A DNA stretch of 64,000 nt from Parapristionchus giblindavisi (GCA_943737045.1 CALSFV010000021.1:434001-498000), one strand, 5' to 3'; positions 50,875 to 63,796 are shown, counted from the stretch's first letter. Notes: generated from the letters alone by a model not told the origin. Translations and numbers: made by a program.

Positions 50875-50947
50875 GGCCGCGTGGCGCAATGGATAACGCG
50901 TCTGCCTACGGAGCAGAAGATTGTAGGTTCGATCCCTACCGTGGTCG
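50875..50947 (+). tRNA. tRNA-Arg(ACG), copy 6
   Basis: Complete; same as copy 2 with the same flanks. Confidence 0.92.
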
Positions 50948-51188
50948 TAAATCTTTTGCGGTTGCGAAATAAAGTACACCGTACAAGATGGATACTTTAA
51001 CCGTCTGCGCTCTCTTATTTTTACGTACTCTCTCACATTTCCCTCTTCCAAAAATCGCCAAAAATCGAAAAGCCTGACCGAATTTTGAACACCGATAACC
51101 TAGCTATTCGACCTGTGCTTGGATGGTGGTCTTCTGTAATGTTTCCCTGATCTCGGTCCTTTTGTAGCCTTATTGTTAGTGTCAGATT

Positions 51189-51350
51189 CATACGTGGGCA
51201 CCACTGCCGCTAGCGGCAATAGACCCCCGATTTTTGGCACCCGACTCCCCGATTTTCCAAAAACAATCACTCAAAATGACGCATAAATGCTCCATTTTTG
51301 ATTCCGACCCCCCGATTTTCATTTCCAGCGGCAATGCCCGCCCACGTATG
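51189..51350. mobile_element. 162-bp MITE (unit 6)
   Basis: Same insertion as 19873-20034; the right duplication has drifted to GTCATTTT. Confidence 0.85.
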
Positions 51351-51700
51351 GTCATTTTGTCTCTTGAAGTAGCTGGCTAGTTCACGCGTTGTCCTTTTTT
51401 CGTTGAAAGGCCCCCCCCCCCCCCCCAATGCTAATTCCAGTAAATATTGTTAAAATTCCAATCAATATTCGTAAATACCAATCAATATTCTCAAAATTCC
51501 AATCAATATTCTCTAATTTTCAATCAATATTCTCTAATTTTCAATCAATATTCTTTCATTCATTCCAGCCAAACATTCGTCTGCTGTGCGAGGCGTACCT
51601 GCGCAAGGACTACGACAGGGCAGGATGTCTACGGTGTGTGGGCCAGAATTTATTTATTTATTTATTTATTATATATTCATTTATTTATTCAAGGTATGTC

Positions 51701-52066
51701 AATTCAATTCAATTATTTATCTTATCAGCACATTAAATGCAGAAGGGGCCAAAACAGGGGGAATCTTCTTATCCACAAGATTTATCCTTTCGCTTCTGAG
51801 AGAATTCATCTCCATTCAAGAAAACGTCAGCATATGAAACTTGATTAGAATAGTCAAATAACCCACGAAAACTTGACGTTGCTCGTCCAATCGGCCTGCT
51901 TGACAATACGGATATACCGCTCCTGACTTTCCAAAGTCTACTAGGAGGGGACTCAACTGTTGATCCTCTTCTCTTGATGGAATAGGCGAATGTAGTCGAG
52001 AGAGAATAGTCCAACCGACCGAACCGCAGAGAGAAAAGGCAGAAGAATGGTATGTCTATGGTATGA
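51701..52066 (-). mobile_element. 5'-truncated retroposon, 10-bp duplication AAGGTATGTC
   Basis: AAGGTATGTC at 51691-51700 and 52067-52076. Read on the minus strand it ends in an AATTGAATTGAATT tail, as a non-LTR retroposon would. An 81-codon open end (51769-52014, ending QKRKDKSCG) could be the C-terminus of a LINE protein; the family is not recognised. The empty site is in copies 2, 3 and 5. Confidence 0.7.
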
Positions 52067-52076
52067 AAGGTATGTC

Positions 52077-53511
52077 TGGTACTTCAAAACTTAAAGTGTA
52101 CTTACCGTCTTCACTTGAATGAGACTTGTAAGTCTACTTCAGGTTAGACACAAGTTTAATTCAAGCGGTGTATATACTGTAATGCAATTCGTCAAATGTT
52201 CTTTCACTTGAAGTAGACTTAAAGTAAACGTCAAGTCAGTGGTGCATTGTAAGTACTACTACTTGTCGAGAGAAACTGTGATCGGGTTCATTGCGGAGCT
52301 GTAATGTCTTGTGCCATGCCGGAAACTGGAATACAACAGGTGGATTTTGCACCTGACTTGACCATGTTAGGCCAAAATCTTTCTTACCCAAAATGTGGTG
52401 AGGCATTGTTTGTAGCGTACTTTTCGATCTATGGTACTTTTTTACGAACCAGAAACATAAGAGGTTGATGCGCATGAAAGACTACCCATAGGTGGGCACA
52501 CTGGGGGGGGGGGGGGGGAGGCTGTGCGCAAACCGGGGAATTGTAAGGCAAGGCTATGCGCATGGCATTTTTTTTGCAGATTTGACTGAAAATTTTCCAA
52601 TTTTTGCGAGGCAAAGCTATGCACAAGGCCCTACAAGAGAAGGCAAGTCTGTGTGCGAAAATAATTCCTTTTCACGCGACCACCTATGAGATTGCAATCG
52701 TTTCGGCTTGCGTTCACTTGCTATAGTTTGTGTGTGAAACAAGCATTGACTAGGTGAATAGTAATAATGGCTGGACAGTCTGGATCATATATTTGCGGTG
52801 CCCTCACCGATTTATTTTTTATATAGTGGGTCGATTTAGAAAAATCGTTATTTTTCGCTTAAATTATAATCTTTCACATAAAAAATGAGCTGTATATAGT
52901 GGGTCAATCCTCACACTGTGAGGGTATGAAAATGTATGGGCTGGATGGCTTGCGCTTCTAGCGTTAAACATAACAGGGTAATGCCCGATGGTAGAACATG
53001 TTGTGGTCTTGGAGAAATGAAATGGGAATTGATCGGTTCTTCTGTTTGTGTGATAGTGAACAGTGCAGATATTTGGCTGCTTTCGAACACGGTATTAGAA
53101 GATCGATTCGATCCCAATGTTCACGCAATATAGTTCACATCATACATTTTCATACCCTCACAGTGTGAGGATTGACCCACTATATACGAGTCATTTTCAG
53201 GGTGACCCACTATATAAAGTTCAATTTTTATGTGAAAGATTACAATTTAAGCGAAAAATAATGATTTTTCTAAATCGACCCACTATATAAAAATAATTCG
53301 GTGAGGGCACCGAAAATGTATGGTTCACATAGCATGCTTTCGATCGGTTGATTAAATTTAACGACTATATGGGAAAATTAACTATATTCCCATATAGTCA
53401 ATCCCTGCCCAAATTTACACTCTTTCAATATAAATTTATGTCGAGAGTGTTATGTGATCTATTCTCTTTGATTTACAAACCTGTATTGTTTCATGCTGAG
53501 CACGTCGATAA

Positions 53512-53589
<78 letters not shown>

Positions 53590-54027
53590 TAATAATATTA
53601 ATAGATATGCAAGCATAGGTTTGTATGCACTTTAAATGTAAAAGTTTTGAAATATATAGGTTAGCTAATAATGTGCCCTTTGGTGTATCGGCCGCCACGT
53701 CTAATGTATTTATTTTCTCTAGCAGAATGAAATAAATGTTGCTGTGAGCAAAATTCTCCAGCCATGAGTAAGCGTTTTGGCCAACCTTCACTTAGTATAC
53801 TTTGCGCGCGAAACATGCATTCGCTAGGTGAGAACACTTTGAATTTATCGACATGCTAAAACATCAACATCAAATATAACATGTATCAAGGAATAGTTTA
53901 CTTTAATGAATAATTATTCGTCGCCTTTTATCATTTATTTTCCCCATTTCCAACAGCACTTAGTTACTTTTCCTATCATACATTTTAAAGGAATAAATAA
54001 ATTATTGATTATTGATTCTCATTCCAG
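52077..54027. repeat. Intron gamma/A of copy 6, MITEs and (AT)n
   Basis: Same order of elements as in copies 2 and 5: AACTTAAAGTCTACTT half-element, CATAGGTGGGC element with G run (52488-52688), GACCCACTATATA elements (52790-53330), TATGGGAA hairpin, and (AT)n 53517-53587 followed directly by CTAATAATATTAATAG. No gene is seen. Confidence 0.7.
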
Positions 54028-57000
54028 TATCGATCAACTCTCGCTCATTCTTCATCAAGGCGCCGTGCACACCGGTCGCAGAGTGCTGGTATTCGATCAG
54101 GTCCTCGGTCTCATCACGGCCGCCGTCACGGAGAGGTATACGGTAGTCCGATATCGATTTATTTCTCTGTTTATTGATTGACTTTTTTGACCATTTTGGA
54201 AAGTCAAAAGAGCAGGATTCCTGTTTCCTACTGTTTCCTAATTGCCCTTATATCCTTGTTGTTTTCTAAGCACCCTTATTTTCCGGGGGGGGTATATAAA
54301 TAATGTTAAGTATTAAATATAGGACAGCGTATTTGAAAATTTCTGCAATACTTGTCAAGCAAAAAATGACAAAATCATTCTTCCTTTTCTTCTTGAATTT
54401 TTTCTGTTCCCGGTATTTTGTGTGCGATGGACACCGTAAAAAAGGAATGCTGGGTAAAGGGAAACGTTATATGCACAGAGATTAAATTTACCCGAATGCC
54501 GTTAGTTGGCGATGGGCGGTGGTTTTTGGGCTACCATTTGCCCGAAAGTAGGCAAATCGTGTACACAAGTATCGTAAGTTGGCAAATCTATTACCCATAT
54601 TTGGGTAAGTTTACTCTCAGTGTGGTGTACTTGTACGCGGCGTTGTGTACGGCGCTTGGTGTATTGTGCGGTGTTATTTGCCTTAAGTGCCATCGCGGTT
54701 TCCACTGCAGAATGTTTTCGAACAGGATTTGGCTTAAGTTCAATATAAATGTTATAAATATTCTAGTTATGCCAAATTATAGTTATTCCGTTCGAATTTT
54801 GCGACGCAACACCGCATAAACGTTGATCGGCAAGCAAATAGACAAAGTATAGTATAATACATGGCGAATGCGCGTTTCATGTGCATATCATAGAATGCGG
54901 GCGCTAGCCGATGTTTAATTAACAGCACCAATAATCTTACAATCTTACAATCTTTATCACATTCACCATTTTAACATTTTATAACAGCACCATTTTGGAT
55001 GAAAAAAAATCGATTCTCTTCTCTACAATGATTCTCGAAAATCTCTAAAAATCTAAATGAAGATTCTCTAAAAAAAACGGTTTGCCAACGTTCATGGTTA
55101 TCATTACTAACCTTGACCTTTACCCTTTACTCTAAAAACCATCTATGCCCTCAGGTGATCTCCACCTTCTATCCGGTGCGCATCGATTGCATCCTGGACG
55201 GTGCGTTCAAGCAGCCCGACGAGTCGGTGCCTGCTGGTGCTGCTGGTGGTACGGTAGAAGTGGGCGGAGCTACGACGGCAGATGTGGGCGGAGCTTCGTC
55301 GACTCCCGAAGCAGCGAAGGAGGAGCGTATGGACACAGATGAGGTTGGTTTATGCGGTTTTTGGATGGGAGAGGAAGAACAATCTTAATCGAGCAATGAG
55401 ATTTCGAAAAGAAAGTAATGCACATACGCAAACACGCATTCACCGGGTGTTGTAGATTGTCTATTTCGATCTCGTTAGAAATTGAATTGCACCCAACCTT
55501 TACTATACACAGAGAGAGAGAAAAAAGTGTAAAATGAAATTGCAGTTGACACTATAGTCATAAAAATACAGCACAAAAAGTGTATCACACCCCGAGCTAA
55601 TTTGAAACTCTGCTCTGACAATGCTCTCTCGCTTTCGTTGTCTATGAGAGAGCACTACAACACGGAGTGTGTTATATTTGTTTTATGTTGTATTTTTACC
55701 ACTATACTGTCAGCTGTAGCTTCATTTTACGCTTGTTTCTTTCTCTGTGTGTATAGTAAAGGTTGGCCGAAATGGCTAACGAGATCGAAGTAGACGATCT
55801 ACACAACACTCGGTGAATGCATGTTGCATGCGCAAATCATAGTGTGCGACGTTGACTGAAACGATGTTTTGAGCACTGGAAGTTCGTAATCGTTGAATAT
55901 TTATAGTCGTTAAAGTTGCAGACGACGGAGGCTGAAGGAGAGCGTGCGCCCTCGGGCGACAAGGATTGGGGCGCGGTGGCCGCCGCGAAGAGGGTAGGCT
56001 TGCAAATTTAAATTTTAAATTAAAAAAATTTAAATGTCGGGGGTACTGTCAAAATACGAATCTTACATTCGCGGACACTTAAAATAGCAAAAATCGATGC
56101 GGGAATAACATTTTCGGGTGCCTTTTAGAGGCGTTTTTAGAGGAATTTATTTTTTTTAAATTCCGATACAAGGCACGAGAGATTATGCAAAGTTATTGTA
56201 GAATCAGTTATTGAGCTGAAAATATTCCAATCGATAATCCAAGAATACTGTAGGCGGAGCGGATGCAGCGAGAGGCGGATGGTCTCGCCGCGATCAACGA
56301 GGGCGTTGACTCGATCTTGATCGGTACGGTAGACTTATCGATTGATTGAGAAATAGCTTAAAGGCACACCCAAGCTTATTTTAATCTCCGCTCTGACAAC
56401 GCTTTCTCGTAGACAAATGAAGCGAGAGATCATTGCCAGAGCGAGGAGTTTCAAATGAGCCTTTGAGCAGAGAATAGAAAAATGGTGTGTGACATGAGCA
56501 GACGAACGAGAGATTTGTGTATCCCTGTAAATAGTGATTTATTGATTTTTAAAATTTGTTTATCCATCGGATTTTTTAATGATCAATAAAAACAACAATG
56601 CAGGCACTCGTTCGGTCGATCCTGTCTCGATATTGGAGCTAGTCTGGCCGAAACTGCGTCCCTCCGGCAACGTTGTCGTGTACTCGCCGACCATTCAGGT
56701 ATCGCAGAACCGGGGATACGGTAGCTCACCATGAATGAGTATCGTGAACTGAACTCGCCTTTTCAGCACGTCTGCCGTGCCCAGCAGTGGCTGCGCAATA
56801 AGGGCTGCGTGCACATCATGCTCAGTGACCAGATGTACCGAATTCAGCAGGTACGGTAGAATTTGAATTTCCCGCTCATTTTTATCGCGCTTTGAAGTGC
56901 TGTGCAAAATGGGACAAGAGTTGAGTCTGATCCGTTTTGGCGCGAAGTTCAAAATTCGAATTTCAGGTTCTTCCCGACCGGACGCATCCGCTCATGTCGC

Positions 57001-57450
57001 AGATGGTGGTCGGCGGCTACGTGCTCGCGGCCATCAAGGTGCTTCCGGCTCCCGCCACGACTGCCTAAGGAGTACGGTAGCCGGTGGAATACTGTAGTAT
57101 CGGAGATGTTATCGATCGATCTCACTTCAACTATGTTCTATTTTGTGGAGGGCTTTCCGCTGGTTTAATGCCGTTCATTTATATATTGTTTGGTTCTTTC
57201 ATATCTATCACTCAATTTCTATCCTGTTATTTATTTTATTTTTCAAATTTTAATTCGAATATTGTTATTTTCCCACGCTTTTCCCCTTGAAATAGATCGA
57301 TTTTATCGATTTGAGTAGATCGCCACCACCGTTGATGTTGTTCGTTATTGATTATATTGATTATTTGTCAGTTAGTTTTATCAGATCTAAATAAATAAGT
57401 ATCTTTATCGATTTTATCGAAAAATAAATATTAGTTAGGTGTGCTCACAC

Positions 57451-58350
57451 CTAAAACGGGAGTACTATCTCGAGATACTGTAGTATCGATTTGGCCGGTC
57501 GTACTGTAGTTTGGGCGACGGGGCGGAACTTGTGGTACCTGTAAGGTATTGATTTGCTGTAGGATACTGTAGGTAGATCGTGGCATATGCTGGTCGGTTA
57601 CGGTTGTTGTTCGTGCTGCTCTTCGTCTTCGCCACCTTCTTCCGTGGTTTCTCCGTCGGGAGATTCAGTAGTGCCCTCAGGGGCGTCCGTCGCCCCTCCT
57701 GGAAACAATGGATAAATCATACTTTTTGATACCCTCGTAGTGCGATATGTGGCTCATTTTTTATGCGAAAATAATACAATTTAAGCGAAAACAACGATTT
57801 TTTTTTCAAAATCGACATCATATTTTGAAAATCGACCCACTATATGAAAAATCTTGTGATGAATATGCATGATAAAGAATCTGATATTTACGCTTGCTAT
57901 TGACCGTTACTGTCGATAATTTACTGCGGTAAATGTGCGGTACATCCCATTATTCAAGGCACAATAAGATCTCCCGCAAGACTTCGTGTGCCTTGAATAA
58001 AGGGATGTACCTTTACCTTTTTCCATATCCATACTTGCAACTGTCTGCGTATATTCTACTACAGCATACCTGTGGATCCTTCCGGTTTAGGCACACCAGT
58101 GCCGGTAACTGGTACTGTTGTAGACCCCGCTGGAGCTACCGTACCCGGTCCGGGCGTTCCAGGGAATGCCGTGGTAGCTACGGTAGTGGTGTTGCCTGAA
58201 TCAGGAAAATCGAGATTGACTACAGTATGCGTGACCTACCGTTGCTCGGTGAGGTTTGGTGTGGCTTGGTAGCGATGATGGGCGTGGTGGTGCGTGGTGG
58301 ACCGTCGACATGCGGGCCGCAACCTCCTTACCGTACTCCTCGAGGACGGC
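57451..58350 (-). pseudogene. Thr/Pro-rich protein gene, unit 6
   Basis: W 58240-58350, X 58070-58195, Y 57602-57698, Z 57451-57538. Z, Y and X keep open frames and matching phases even though Y has lost the codons for PDSL and uses another GT (CC followed by GTAACC). X is 12 nt shorter. W has its CCGTAG acceptor but a 1-nt deletion (GGACCGTC for GGACCCGTG). Changes in Z against other copies include two silent ones in the proposed frame, slight support for that frame. Confidence 0.5.
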
Positions 58351-58392
58351 CTACGGTAAGGATTACGGTGAGGAATACGGTAAGGTATACGG

Positions 58393-58506
58393 TAAATAAA
58401 TAAATAAATAATATCTTTATGTGCGTTTCAGGTAAGAATGATAATGAGATACATAGAGAAATGCATTAGGGACACATAAATACAATACCACAACGAGGTA
58501 GTAAGG
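58393..58506 (-). mobile_element. LINE 3' end fragment
   Basis: Reverse complement of the 3' untranslated end of the LINE at 63150-63262 (CTACCTCGTTGTGG ... AAAGATATTATT), with the tail at the left. GGTAA flanks both sides. It is a very short 5'-truncated insertion. Confidence 0.8.
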
Positions 58507-58712
58507 TAAGAATCGATTATTGATCAGAATTGTGAATACTCGATTATCTTCATTTGGTGTATGTAAAATGCTGTGTGAGACCATATAGTATAAAGAGAGA
58601 ACTTTATGATTGATCAGAATTATGTGAATTCTTAACTGAATCGATGGGGATCCTTATAGTGATTGACAGGTTAGTAGTCTGACTTTCGAAATATGGTCCC
58701 GTTCAATCGAGT

Positions 58713-58743
58713 GGCCGCGTGGCGCAATGGATAACGCGTCTGC
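58713..58743 (+). pseudogene. tRNA-Arg fragment, cut after the D arm
   Basis: The first 31 nt match the other tRNA-Arg copies, then the sequence switches at GTCTGC to TTTTCCAATTTTTGCC, part of a CATAGGTGGGC-family MITE. Anticodon, T arm and acceptor 3' strand are missing. Confidence 0.92.
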
Positions 58744-59669
58744 TTTTCCAATTTTTGCCAGGCAAAGCTATGCGCAAGGCCCCGCAGTGGAAGGTAAGGC
58801 TGTATGCAAAAAGAATTCGTTTTCACGCGCAAACCTATGAGAATATGATCCTTTCGGCTTGCGTTCACTTGCTATAGTTTGCGTGTGAAACAAGCATTCA
58901 CTAGGTGTATAGTAAGAATGAAAATTTCCAGTCAAATCTGCAAAAAAATTGCCATGCGCATAGCCTTGCCTTACAATTCCCCGGTTTGCGCACAGCCTTT
59001 CCCATGGTATGCCCACCTATGAGTAATCTTTCAAGCGCATCAACATCAACTTTACAGTCCATGAACCTGTTATGTTTCAGGTTCGTAAAAAGTACCATAG
59101 GTCGAAAATTACGCTAGAAAAAATGAAGTCTCACCGCATTTTGGAACTTCTTTTGAAAACCTGCTCGAATTTTGGGTTTCTCCGCAAACGTAGCTATTCT
59201 ACCTACGAATACATAGCACCTACCCTGGTAAATACATGTATCATGTACAAATTATGGTATGGAAACGCAGGTTCAAATGATGTCATATCCACCATTTCCA
59301 AAAAAATAACCCCTCTACAATTTAATTATTCTCTGCAAATCGTTGATTCGGCATTGCCCTGTACTCTGTGTTATTACGCAGCCCAATGAAAGATTATGGC
59401 CTAACATGGTCTGGTCAGGTGTAAAATCCACCTGGTGTATTCCAGTTTCAGGCACGGCACAAGACATTTCAGTTGCACAATGGATCCGACTCTTTCTCTC
59501 TACTAGCTCTACTACTTAAAATGCGCCAGTGACTTGACGTTTAGTGACCAGTGACTTGACTTGACGTTGACGTCTACTTCAATTGAAAAAAACATTGGAC
59601 GATTTTCATTACAGTATATACACCGCTTGAATTAAACTTATGTAGGAACAACAATCAATAATATTTCAG
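58744..59669. repeat. Rearranged MITE sequence
   Basis: Pieces of CATAGGTGGGC elements in both orientations (58744-58840, 58920-59015), an ATAGGTCGAA piece near 59095 with a partner near 59210, and half of an AACTTAAAGTCTACTT element to about 59640. No gene is seen. Confidence 0.6.
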
Positions 59670-60991
59670 CAGAGCCTACTGTTGCTTCTACAACAGGATC
59701 GCCTGTAGAAGTTTCTACCGCAGCTCCTTCCACCTCATCAACCGGGGCTCCTGGCGCGTCTTCTACCGTATCTCCGGGATCTACCGGCCCCGTCAGGCAG
59801 TACTACAGTATTTCCTACTGGTGGGAGCACGACTACCGTATCCGCTGTTGCTTCTTCCACTACAACAGGTTTTATTTATCAAACGATAAATCAATGAGTC
59901 AATCAATAAATCAATGAATCAATAATCAATAAATCAATCAATCAATCAATAAATCAATGAATCAATCGATAAATAAATAATCCAGGAGGAACTACAACGA
60001 CGTCGTGCTCGTCAGGTGTCTGGAGCGAGTGGTACGAGGACATGGGGTAAGGTTTTGATAGAGTCGAGTCCTGTGGCGATTGTCCGATTACGGTAGTTCC
60101 AGATGCAACGCGGATTGCGGCGCGTGCGGCACGGTTGTGCGCAGGCGCACGTGTACTACAGCTGCAGATAGCTGTCCTCGCCCGTGAGTGCTTACAATTT
60201 TATTGTTAGTTACGGTCTTGGTTAGCTTTCCTATGAATCTCTAACAGCTTACAGTAACATTTTTTGAATTTATCTGATTTCGGCACGTAATATGCGACTA
60301 ATTTATGTATATTAAGAAAAAGTCTAGACATACTCTGAGACAAAAGTGTAAAATTAAACTACAGTTGAGGAATGACAGCGATGAAGTGTTAAATATAAAA
60401 CACTACAGGTGTTGTGCTCTGTGTATCATAGTTTCGTTGTGCCCAGGCAAATCGATTAGCATCTAATCAGAGCAATTTTATAAGGAACCAGGTCTAAATT
60501 AGTCTATAAAATCAATCTGATTAGATTTTCAAAAAAAAATCTGATTAGATGTAAAACGATTTGAATGAGTGGTCTTTTAACACTTTTTTCTCTGTGTGCA
60601 TTGAACATTTTATTTGTCTGCGTGACATGAAACACCCTTGTGGAGTATGATTCATTTCATTCATTTATAACACATTTATCAAGAGTTGGCATAGACAAGG
60701 GCTCTGATGTGCATGGAATTCCAATTTTTGCACTTAGCTTCGCCTAGAAAGTTGCATCCAACAGTCTTCCGAAAGAGGTCGCTCCATCGGAGTACGATAA
60801 ATAAGATAAATAGAAAAAAAAACATAATTAAATTAAATTTCAGAGGTGACTTTCGCGAGACTCGTCCTTGTAGGATCCAAGCGTGCTCTTATCCAGCCCG
60901 CTGTCCGCCCTATACGCTCATTTATCTGAATGGAACGTTCGCGTGCGGACCACAGAGTGATGTATGTGCCGTACTAGAGATCAAATTATAA
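59670..60991 (+). CDS. Cysteine-rich secreted-type protein, C-terminal exons
   Basis: Exons: Thr-rich O 59670-59868, P 59986-60046, Q 60097-60183, R 60844-60991 (TAA). P to R join in phase (1, 2, 2): SCSSGVWSEWYEDM, CNADCGACGTVVRRRTC, CRIQACSYPARCPPY, NGTFACGPQSDVC, ending LEIKL. W..W plus C..CG.CGT..RRRTC and a later ACGP block resemble nematode thrombospondin-like secreted proteins with Thr-rich linkers. Exon O (EPTVASTTGSPVEVSTAAPS...) shifts frame once near 59800, so it is either damaged or holds an unseen intron. Intron P/Q is 50 nt and ends TTACGGTAG. Signal peptide and 5' exons are not found. A broken copy is at 31187-32008 on the other strand. Confidence 0.65.
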
Positions 60992-61157
60992 AGAAAGAGA
61001 CAAAATGGAAGACTAAAAAAGCTGTAGTTTCATTTCCCACTTTTCTCTGTGTGTGGCCGAAACAGTGAATCTCATCGCTAATAATAACTACTTTTAACTA
61101 CTTTTATATATTATTATTACTTTTATATAATAAGATAAGGAAATAAATATTATTATT
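60992..61157. repeat. LINE target region, ATT-rich
   Basis: 61021-61157 matches 12470-12605, which has the same sequence without the LINE; this defines the insertion point in the ATT run. Confidence 0.7.
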
Positions 61158-61687
61158 ATGTAGCAAGAATTCATCGGGCTCATATCGTCCCATATCCCTC
61201 ACTTGTTCCACCTCTAAGGTATTTGAACGCATAGTTGTCTCTGCCATTTGGAAGCACCTTAAGGACCACAATCTTGCCTCCCCTAACCAACATGGTTTCT
61301 CTCCGAATAGATCCTGCGTATCTGCCCTAATCTCATCCTTCAGTCAATGGCATCCTGTACTAGAGAATGGTGGTTACATATCTGTCGCATTTATTGATTT
61401 CTCCAAGGCTTTTGACTCAATTCCTATTGATCTTCTAATACACAAATGCTCCTTAATAGGAATAAAAGGCTCCTTACTCAATTGGACTCGCTCCTTTTTA
61501 TCTAATCGTACTCAACGTGTAATCGTAGGTGATTCTGAATCTAACCCATTTAAAGCCATATCTGGAGTACCCCAGGGTAGTTGTCTTGGCCCTCTCCTTT
61601 TTAGCATTTATATATCTGATATTCCTCTCTTACTTCCCTCTACTGTTCGATGTACAATGTACGCTGATGACGTCAAGCTCTATTCTT

Positions 61688-62343
61688 GGGGGGGGGGCGA
61701 TCATTTCGGCAACGATCATTTCGGCAACGGATCATAAATCTGTTGGGACTTGGCATATGGCAACAAAGGTTGTATCATTGTTATCAGTGGAGGTGTACGG
61801 TATTGTGCTACCGTAACCGTCAGGAATCGCGAACTGATTTTTTTCCATCGACCCATGACCCGGGGTTCATGGTTGAAAATGCCTGAAGTCGAAAAATTCA
61901 TGATGTTCCAAGACCAAATACTGGTTGCTATTATATCAATAGTGACCCTACTTTTATCTTTATGGATACCGTAACCCGAACTACCGTAATCACGCCGGGG
62001 TTTGCCGTCATTTTCGCTACAATATTGTAAGGTACTGTAGCTAGATTACGGTAGTTCGGGTTACGGTATCCAGAAAGATAAAAGTTGGGTCACTATTGAT
62101 ATAATGGCAACTAGTATTTGGTCTCGGAGCATCATGAATTTTTCGACTTCGGCCATTTTCAACCATGAACCCCGGGTCATGGGTCGAATGAAAAAAAATC
62201 AGTTCGCGATTCCCGATGGTTACGGTAGCACACTACCGTACACCCCCACTGATAACAATGGTACAACTTTTGTTGCCATAGGCCATCTCCCAACAGATTA
62301 ATGATCCGTTGCCGAAATGATCGTTGCCGAAATGATCGCCCCC
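61688..62343. mobile_element. 656-bp fold-back element inside the LINE, duplication CTATTCTT
   Basis: CTATTCTT lies at 61680-61687 and 62344-62351. Ends G(n)CGATCATTTCGGCAACG and the reverse are inverted, and the arms extend about 310 bp each to a centre near 62015. TACGGTAG words occur in both arms. An 8-bp duplication suggests a hAT-type source. Confidence 0.87.
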
Positions 62344-62389
62344 CTATTCTTTCTCTTACCCCTCCTCTCTTCAATCTGCTCTCAATATC

Positions 62390-63097
62390 TTGTTTAAATG
62401 GTCCACTGATTGGGGTTTGTCTATCTCCACATCTAAGACTGTCGTTATGAGTATTGGTTCTAAACATCCTAATATTGATTTTCTTATCAATAATACTCCT
62501 CTCCCTCATGTTAAAGAATTTACCGATCTAGGAATTACCTACACCAACTCTCTATCCTTCGCCCCTCACATCCAATCTATCGTATCAAAAGCCAAAAGCA
62601 GATGCGCTTATATTTACCGTATCTTCTCCTCTCGCAGTCTTAAACTATACGCACGTTTATTCTCTATCTACGTTAGGCCTATTCTTGAATATGCCTCTGA
62701 ACTTTGGTCTCCGCACGAACAATATCTTATTGATCTTATTGAGAAAGTACAACAAGATTATACCCGTCGCATCTATGCTAAATGTCTCCAACCTCGCATA
62801 TCATATTCTGACCGTTTGTTAGCTCTAAATCTCGAACCACTTGAACGTAGACGCGCACTTATTGATTTATGTTTCACTTATAAGGCACTTAATAGATTCA
62901 TAGAATTTGACAATTCATCTATCTTCCGATTATCATTTTCCTACAATAGAAACTCCTCTCGCAGAAATAATTTTCAACTTGTCAAATATAATTGTAAATC
63001 CAAACGTTTTTTGAACTTTATCTCAAACAGAGTTGTTAATTCTTGGAATTTACTGCCTAATTACATTAATTTGTCCTACTGTCAAAACCTTTCGTAA
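62390..63097 (+). pseudogene. LINE reverse transcriptase, C-terminal part
   Basis: A 235-codon open stretch: thumb region WGLSISTSKTVVMSIG, TDLGITY, then VRPILEYASELWSPHEQYL and VQQDYTRRI, a conserved tail of CR1/Jockey-like RT proteins. It stops at LSYCQNLS; the +1 frame continues KTFRNCISTYAL before its own stop, so one base has been lost or gained. Its upstream half is at 61164-61687. Confidence 0.85.
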
Positions 63098-63734
63098 TTG
63101 TATTTCTACCTATGCTTTATAACTAAAGTTTTATCGTCATTATATATTGATTCAACCTTACTACCTCGTTGTGGTATTGTATTTATGTGTCCCTAATGCA
63201 TTTCTCTATGTATCTCATTATCATTCTTACCTGAAACGCACATAAAGATATTATTATTATTATTATTACTTTTGATTAACTAATATTCAATTCCATGGTG
63301 TACATGTGAATGTTTATTATGATCTACATATTCATTTCAAAGTACATATCTGTGCAAAGCCCGGTGAATGCGTGTTGCATGCGCAAATCATAGTGTGCGA
63401 ACGTTGGCCGCAACGATGTTCTTGAGAATTGATGTGACTAAAGGCACCCCGAGTTACTTGGAAACTCTCAGCTCTGGCCATACTCTCTCGCTTTCTTTGT
63501 CTACGAAAGAGCATTATTTAACACTTTATGTTTTATGTTTTATCACTCAGCTGTTTTTACACTTTCCCCTCTCTGTGTGGTAAAAGTTTAGTTGAAATGG
63601 CTAACGAGAACGAAATCTAAACGCCCGGTGTATGCATGTTGCATGTGCAAATCATAGTGTGCTAAGTAGGCCTAAACAATGTTCTCAGTAGTTACTTCGT
63701 AATCGTTGAATATTAATAGTCGGCAAAGTTGCAG

Positions 63735-63796
63735 ACGACGGAGGCTGAAGGAGAGCGTGCGCCCCCTCGGGCGACAAGGACTGGGGCGCGGTGGCC
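63735..63796 (+). pseudogene. TRMT6 exon D fragment
   Basis: It keeps the GTTGCAG acceptor and TTEAEGERA, then has an extra C (GCGCCCCCTCGG) that shifts the frame, and breaks after GTGGCC into an unrelated repeat. The sequence before it (63266-63734) matches 12600-13030 and 47480-47617. Confidence 0.85.

Larger units (their letters stand above)
51569..57068 (+). pseudogene. TRMT6 copy 6 (exon B deleted)
   Basis: Exons: gamma 51569-51633, A 54028-54135, C 55155-55343 (two linker units), D 55922-55993, E 56254-56323, F 56604-56698, G 56767-56850, H 56967-57068. Exon B and its flanks are gone: the sequence jumps at about 54446 from intron A/B into intron B/C. Joining A to C would shift the frame. 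Alpha and beta are absent because the unit starts inside a MITE at about 51056. Exon and intron sequences are the most diverged of the set, and intron D/E lacks the MITE present in all others. Confidence 0.85.
61158..63265 (+). mobile_element. 5'-truncated LINE (non-LTR retrotransposon), interrupted
   Basis: It starts within a reverse transcriptase at SYRPISLTCSTSKVFERIV, continues through FIDFSKAFDSIP, GVPQGSCLGPLLFSIY and the catalytic YADD (about 61663), and has a 3' part after a nested insertion. It ends in ACATAAAGATATT(ATT)n. The endonuclease and 5' half are missing. YADD, the LSPH/WSP-type C-terminus and the ATT tail fit the CR1/Jockey group, an approximate assignment. A frameshift lies near 63078. 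The insertion at 61688 keeps the frame on both sides once set aside, so the LINE was otherwise fairly young when hit. Confidence 0.85.
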
